DNA from: Osedax fenrisi
Lineage: Eukaryota; Annelida; Polychaeta; Sabellida; Siboglinidae
Reading direction: 5' to 3'
NCBI GenBank assembly: GCA_964019155.1
Contig: OZ025244.1
Location: forward strand, 45,816,954 to 45,880,953
DNA length: 64,000 nucleotides
Positions within the stretch are counted from its first letter, which is position 1, and each line of letters begins with the position of its first letter. Below the pieces are notes generated by a model. The model worked only from the letters and a program-made list of their open reading frames with translations. It had not been told where the DNA came from and ran no database searches. Below are positions 57,634-64,000 of the stretch, piece after piece. Made by a program: the position numbers and the translations under genes.

Positions 57634-60600
57634 CTAAATGTGTCTACTAAGTCCTACCACCCTACAATTTCATTAATAAATGCTCGTTCCGTTAAGGCAA
57701 ATTTGATTTTCATTCTTGATTTTATTAATGAATTTAATCATGACATCATAGCATTAACGGAAACATGGTTTAATGAAAACGACTGTGCAGTCATTTCTTC
57801 ATTAAAATCAACAGATTATAATTTTATTCAAGCTAATCGTGTGTGTGGTCGTACGGGTGGTGGAGTAGGTATACTTTATAAACAAAGTATTGAACTTGTC
57901 AGTTCAAGATTATTTGACTTACCTAATATGAATGTTTAATTTCAAACTTTAAATTAAATTTTTGCAATAATTTTAAATTAATTGTAATTTATAGACCTCC
58001 AAGTAATGCTTATTCTTCTTTCATTGATTGTTTTTTTTGAACTTGTTTCCCACATCTCTCTTACTAATACCGTTATTTTAGGAGATTTCAATTTTCATAT
58101 TGGTTCTGATAATACTGCTGCTCTCTCTTTTAATAATATTTTACAATCTTTATCTTTAACTCAACATGTATCTGAAAGGACACATATATCTAATAATATT
58201 CTTGATTTAATTATCAGTTCTAGTTTTCATCTAAATTATTTAACAATTCTTCCAATTAAATTTCTTATTTCTGATCATTATGCTGTTTCATTCATTCTGA
58301 ACGTTAATATTAACTGCAATTCAAATCGAACGATTAGCTACAGAAATATTCGCAATATTGATTATGAATCTTTTAGTACTGATATCAAGTATCATACTAG
58401 CTCCAATTTCAACAATATATCTATATCTTTTTTAGATCAATTTCTTACTTTTCTACTGAATAAATATGCTCCTTCTAAAAATAAAGTAGTTAGTGATCGT
58501 ACTAATGAATGGTTCTCGAATGATAATTTATATATCAAATGCCAAATGAGAAAAGCTGAAAGAATGTTCAATAAAAACTCAACATCTTTTAACATGATAT
58601 CTTTTAAATCATCTTTTAAAAGGAGTATAACTTCTACTAAAAAAGAATTTTATAAAAATAAAATTTTAAAGTGTGGTAATAACATGGGTAAGCTTTATGC
58701 TTTCACTAATTCTCTTCTAGGTAAATCTCATCACAAATCTTATCCTAATATTTCTGATGATATTGTATGTAATAATTTTAGTGATTTTTTCATTTCTAAA
58801 ATTGATATTATTTACTCAGTCATTGAAATAAAATTGTCATCCCCTTCTATAAATCAATACAATTATTTGAATAATTCCTCTGCAAATTCTCAAAATACTC
58901 ATTTAAATCAAACTCCTACTCTTATTCATTTTACGCTCCCTTCTAATGTTGACATCTATAATATTTTAGTTACGGCTTCTTCTGCTTCTCCCTCTGATTC
59001 TCTGACACTTACTGTGATGAAATCTTTAGCTAACACACTCACTCCACTTTTTTCTTCAATTATTAATCAATCCCTTATTACAGGTGTTATTCCTTCTATT
59101 TTAAAACATTCTATTATTACTCCTATTTTAAAGAAAAATAGTCTTAATATAAATGAACTCTCGAACTTTCGCCCTATTGCTCAACTACCTTTAATCTCTA
59201 AAATTCTCGAAAAAATTGTTTTTAAACAGATAACTACTTTTATTGATTTTAATAACTTATCCTGTAACTTACAAAGTGCTTTTAGAAAGAACCACAGTAC
59301 AGAAACTGCGATAACTCTTATACTAAATGATATATATACATCTTTAGATAGAAATAAGAAAATTCAGATTCTACTTCTAGATCTGTCATCTGCCTTTGAT
59401 ACGCTATCTTTTGATATCCTTTCAGATAGACTTTTAGACATTGGTATATCTTCAACTGCTCATGATTTCTTAATTGGATTTGTCACTAATAGAACTTTTT
59501 CTGTTAAGATCAATAACTCTTATTCTAAATCTCAATCATTTAAGTACGGGGTTCCGCAAGGATCCGTCTTAGGTCCACTACTATTCTCTATATATCTGAA
59601 CCCAATAACTAATATCATCAAATCATTTAAGGGGACCAGCTACTTATAAACAGTATACATGTAAAAGATAGGGAAAATAGCATGTTTTAAAAATGTATAA
59701 ACTCTTATAATATTAAAGTTTTTGTAATAATTTTTTAACAATCTTATTATAAACATATAGCTTTATCATATGGTTGAATATATTTTAATAATTATTAACA
59801 TAAATAATATAAAAATGATTAATTATAAAAAAAAATAATTAATTAAGATATTTATCACAAATTATCACTAAATTTACAATTTATATAAATTTACATATAT
59901 TATATATATAGAATAATTAATCATACTGTTCATTTATATATTATATATAATATTGTGAAAATTTGAAGAAAAAATATTCAATATTGAATAAGAAGAGACA
60001 TTAATTGGAGATATACAAAATGCAAAATAATTATTCTGAGTAAATCAAGTTTCAAATATAATATATGAATATAAACAATATGATTATATAGGTACAAATA
60101 ATATAATATAAACAAAATGAATAATGTAATGAACATAATTTAAACACCATTTTAAAGATAATATTTGAAATATTATAATTTTACATTAAAAAAAAATTTG
60201 AAATTCAATTTTTTTCCGAAAAAATCAATGGTATCTCGTCCCCTTAAAACATTAAGATTTCATCTCTATGCTGATGATATTCTTATTTATTCTGTTAATA
60301 GTAGATTGGTCATGAATAATGAGCTAGTTGAATGTGCCAATCAAGTGAATAAATGGCTACTTATGAATAAACTTCTACTTAATACTTCTAAAACTGAATT
60401 ACTGAACTTACCGCATAACTTTAATAACTTCACTGATGTATTTATTGATAATATTAGAATTATTCCATCACTAAAAATTAAATATCTTGGTATTACTATT
60501 GATAATAAATTGAATTTTTATGATCATATGTCAACTGTTTGCAGGAAAGCAAATTTTCATTTATATAATATACGCTATATAAGAAAGTTCATTAGCAAAG

Positions 60601-61100
60601 ACCTCACTACGATGCTAATTAAAGCAATGGTATTTTCGTCGACAAATTATTGTAATTCGATATATTTAGGTCTATCCAAAAAATTGAATAAATGTATCTA
60701 TAGAATTGATCATTCGGCAGTACGATTAATCTATCAACAACCTTTATTTGATCACTCGAGTGTTACATTGCGTCAACATAATCTTAATATTCTCAACAAT
60801 ATTAATAGAAGCAAATATAGAATTCTATGTATAATTCACAAATCACTCACTGCAGGTCCTTCATATATTAGAACTTGCCTATCAGTTAAAGTGCCTATCT
60901 GTCGTGAACTTCGATCATCTAATGATGTATACTGCTTACAAGTCAAGAAATCAGTGAAAACAGTAACTTCCAAGAGAGCCTTTCAATACTATGCGCCGCC
61001 ACTATGGAATTCTCTTCCCTTGAAAATAAGAATGATTCCTAATCACGATACCTTTAAATTTAATTTAAAACGTTATTTATTCAATATTGAAAAGTCTTAA
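57634..61100 (+). pseudogene. LINE ORF2 (endonuclease and reverse transcriptase), disrupted
   Basis: The frame opens after the ORF1 TGA with no ATG before the endonuclease (INARSVK, LTETWF, RTGGGVGILYK). It stops at 57939, continues one frame over (IYRPPSNAYSSFIDCFF), shifts back at a T8 run (about 58031-58038), and then runs open to 59630: GDFNFHIG and SDHYAVSF (endonuclease), FRPIAQLPLISKILEKIV, LLLDLSSAFD (motif A), GVPQGSVLGPLLF (motif B). A 613-bp TTAA element separates motif B from YADDILIYS (motif C, about 60265), YLGITID and the C-terminal domain ending at 61100. Removing the element with one TTAA would restore the frame at that point. Catalytic residues are present, so inactivation looks recent. 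Confidence 0.9.
59631..60243. mobile_element. piggyBac-like non-autonomous element (TTAA target)
   Basis: A 613-bp AT-rich insertion is flanked by TTAA on both sides (59627-59630, 60244-60247). The terminal repeats are GGGGACCAGCTAC and (inverse of right) GGGGACGAGATAC, 11 of 13 identical. It interrupts a conserved reverse transcriptase exactly between motifs B and C, which fixes its borders. It has no coding capacity, so it would depend on a transposase in trans. Confidence 0.9.
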
Positions 61101-61366
61101 TTTATTATTTTTACGTTATTTATGTTATGTATGTTATTGATATGTTTTATTTTCCATATGACATTATATCATATGGTTTTTTTTATATATCAATAACCAA
61201 TATTGCATTTTGCAATGTACAGTTTATAATAATACTAATTATTATTTTGTTTATATTCAATTATGTTATTTTTTATTTTGTTTGTTTGCTTTGTTACACT
61301 CTTGAGAACGCCTGGTGTGTTATTTGCAATGTTTAAATAAATCGTTTTGATTGATTGATTGATTGA

Positions 61367-63370
<2,004 letters not shown>

Positions 63371-63379
63371 GGACTATAG

Positions 63380-64000
63380 TCCAATGTACTAAATAATTTA
63401 TTATACCCATCCTGAAAAAGGTAACTCACGAAAATATTCTATTACCGCAAGCTAAGCATGATGCCACATACAGGCAAACTACTCCTACGGATAATTATAA
63501 ACTAAAATCGCGAGCAGATACAATCTTAGTGGAAAAACAGTCAGGTTTTCGTAAATCATAAGGTAGAATCGAACAAAATCTCAATTGCAGAATACTTATG
63601 GAAAGTCACATACAAACCTGAAAGATGTATTCTACAACTTTATTAATTTTAAAAAGGTATTCGGTATCTATAGATACTATAGTATGGCATAAAGGTTTAT
63701 GGCAGAGCATGAACAATTTAGAATATCTCAAGAGATTATCGAGATACTAAATCATTATATGATAGTTCTAGCAGTGCAGTTCTCACCAACAACATAACTT
63801 CAACGTCTTCAACACCACTGTTAGACGGGCAGTTTACTTTCGCCGGTATTATTCAACATCTTCCCTGAACAAATAATGCTAAATACTTAATGAGCATACT
63901 TCTATATTCTCGATTGGTGGCAAAAATATTAGAAACATTAGATTTGTTGACGCTCTCGACTTAATAGCAGGAAGTAGGGTATCATATTTTAATGAATTAT
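63380..64000 (+). pseudogene. Decayed LINE reverse transcriptase remnant (runs off the window)
   Basis: Plus-strand pieces EKQSGFRKS, NCRILMESHIQT, a decayed motif A ending VWHKGLWQSMNN (about 63680-63712), SSAVLTNN-like sequence and ISIGGKNIRNIRFVDALDLIAGS-like sequence (about 63910-63980) follow the order of the remnant at 2.2-3.7 kb and appear to be the same LINE family. The FADD box has decayed to FVDA. Stops and shifts abound. Confidence 0.75.

Overview
The window is nuclear DNA from a multicellular animal. It is strongly AT-rich and saturated with (AT)n tracts, and it holds one spliced protein-coding gene plus many transposon remnants. GC-rich exons sit in very AT-rich introns with canonical GT-AG splice sites, and the gene product is a forkhead factor of the metazoan FoxF class. 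The phylum cannot be fixed from the sequence; an invertebrate is most likely from the base composition, the multi-intron forkhead domain and the mix of elements.

The central gene is a FoxF orthologue on the minus strand, from the ATG at 50030 to the stop at 17849. I reconstruct seven coding exons (50030-49676, 44150-43966, 35983-35899, 31103-31041, 30859-30386, 27883-27716, 18222-17849). All junctions agree in phase and together give a protein of about 567 residues. The forkhead domain is spread over four exons. The introns run from 181 bp to 9.5 kb and carry miniature inverted-repeat elements, a tRNA-derived SINE family, minisatellites and several GC-rich non-coding islands that may be regulatory.

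Left flank (1-17.5 kb): two decayed LINE remnants in opposite orientation around a 41-55 bp satellite, telomere-like TTTGGG repeats, a tRNA-Ala-like pseudogene, a 282-bp insertion with a 12-bp target duplication, and a nest of elements at 11.0-14.3 kb. In that nest a decayed hAT transposon (8-bp target duplication) sits inside a terminal-inverted-repeat element.

Right flank (50-64 kb): the GC-rich upstream region of FoxF, further SINE copies, a foldback element, and a CR1/L2-group LINE at 56.5-61.4 kb. The LINE lies between two (TAG)n arrays of exactly equal length, 1,473 bp each. ORF1 and ORF2 of the LINE are in the same frame, separated by one TGA followed by CTA, and ORF2 has no early ATG. 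ORF2 is further broken by two frameshifts and by a 613-bp piggyBac-like TTAA element. The window ends in another old LINE remnant.

A recurrent theme is at least five families of non-autonomous DNA elements, each carrying its own iterated short motif, often palindromic or in both orientations.
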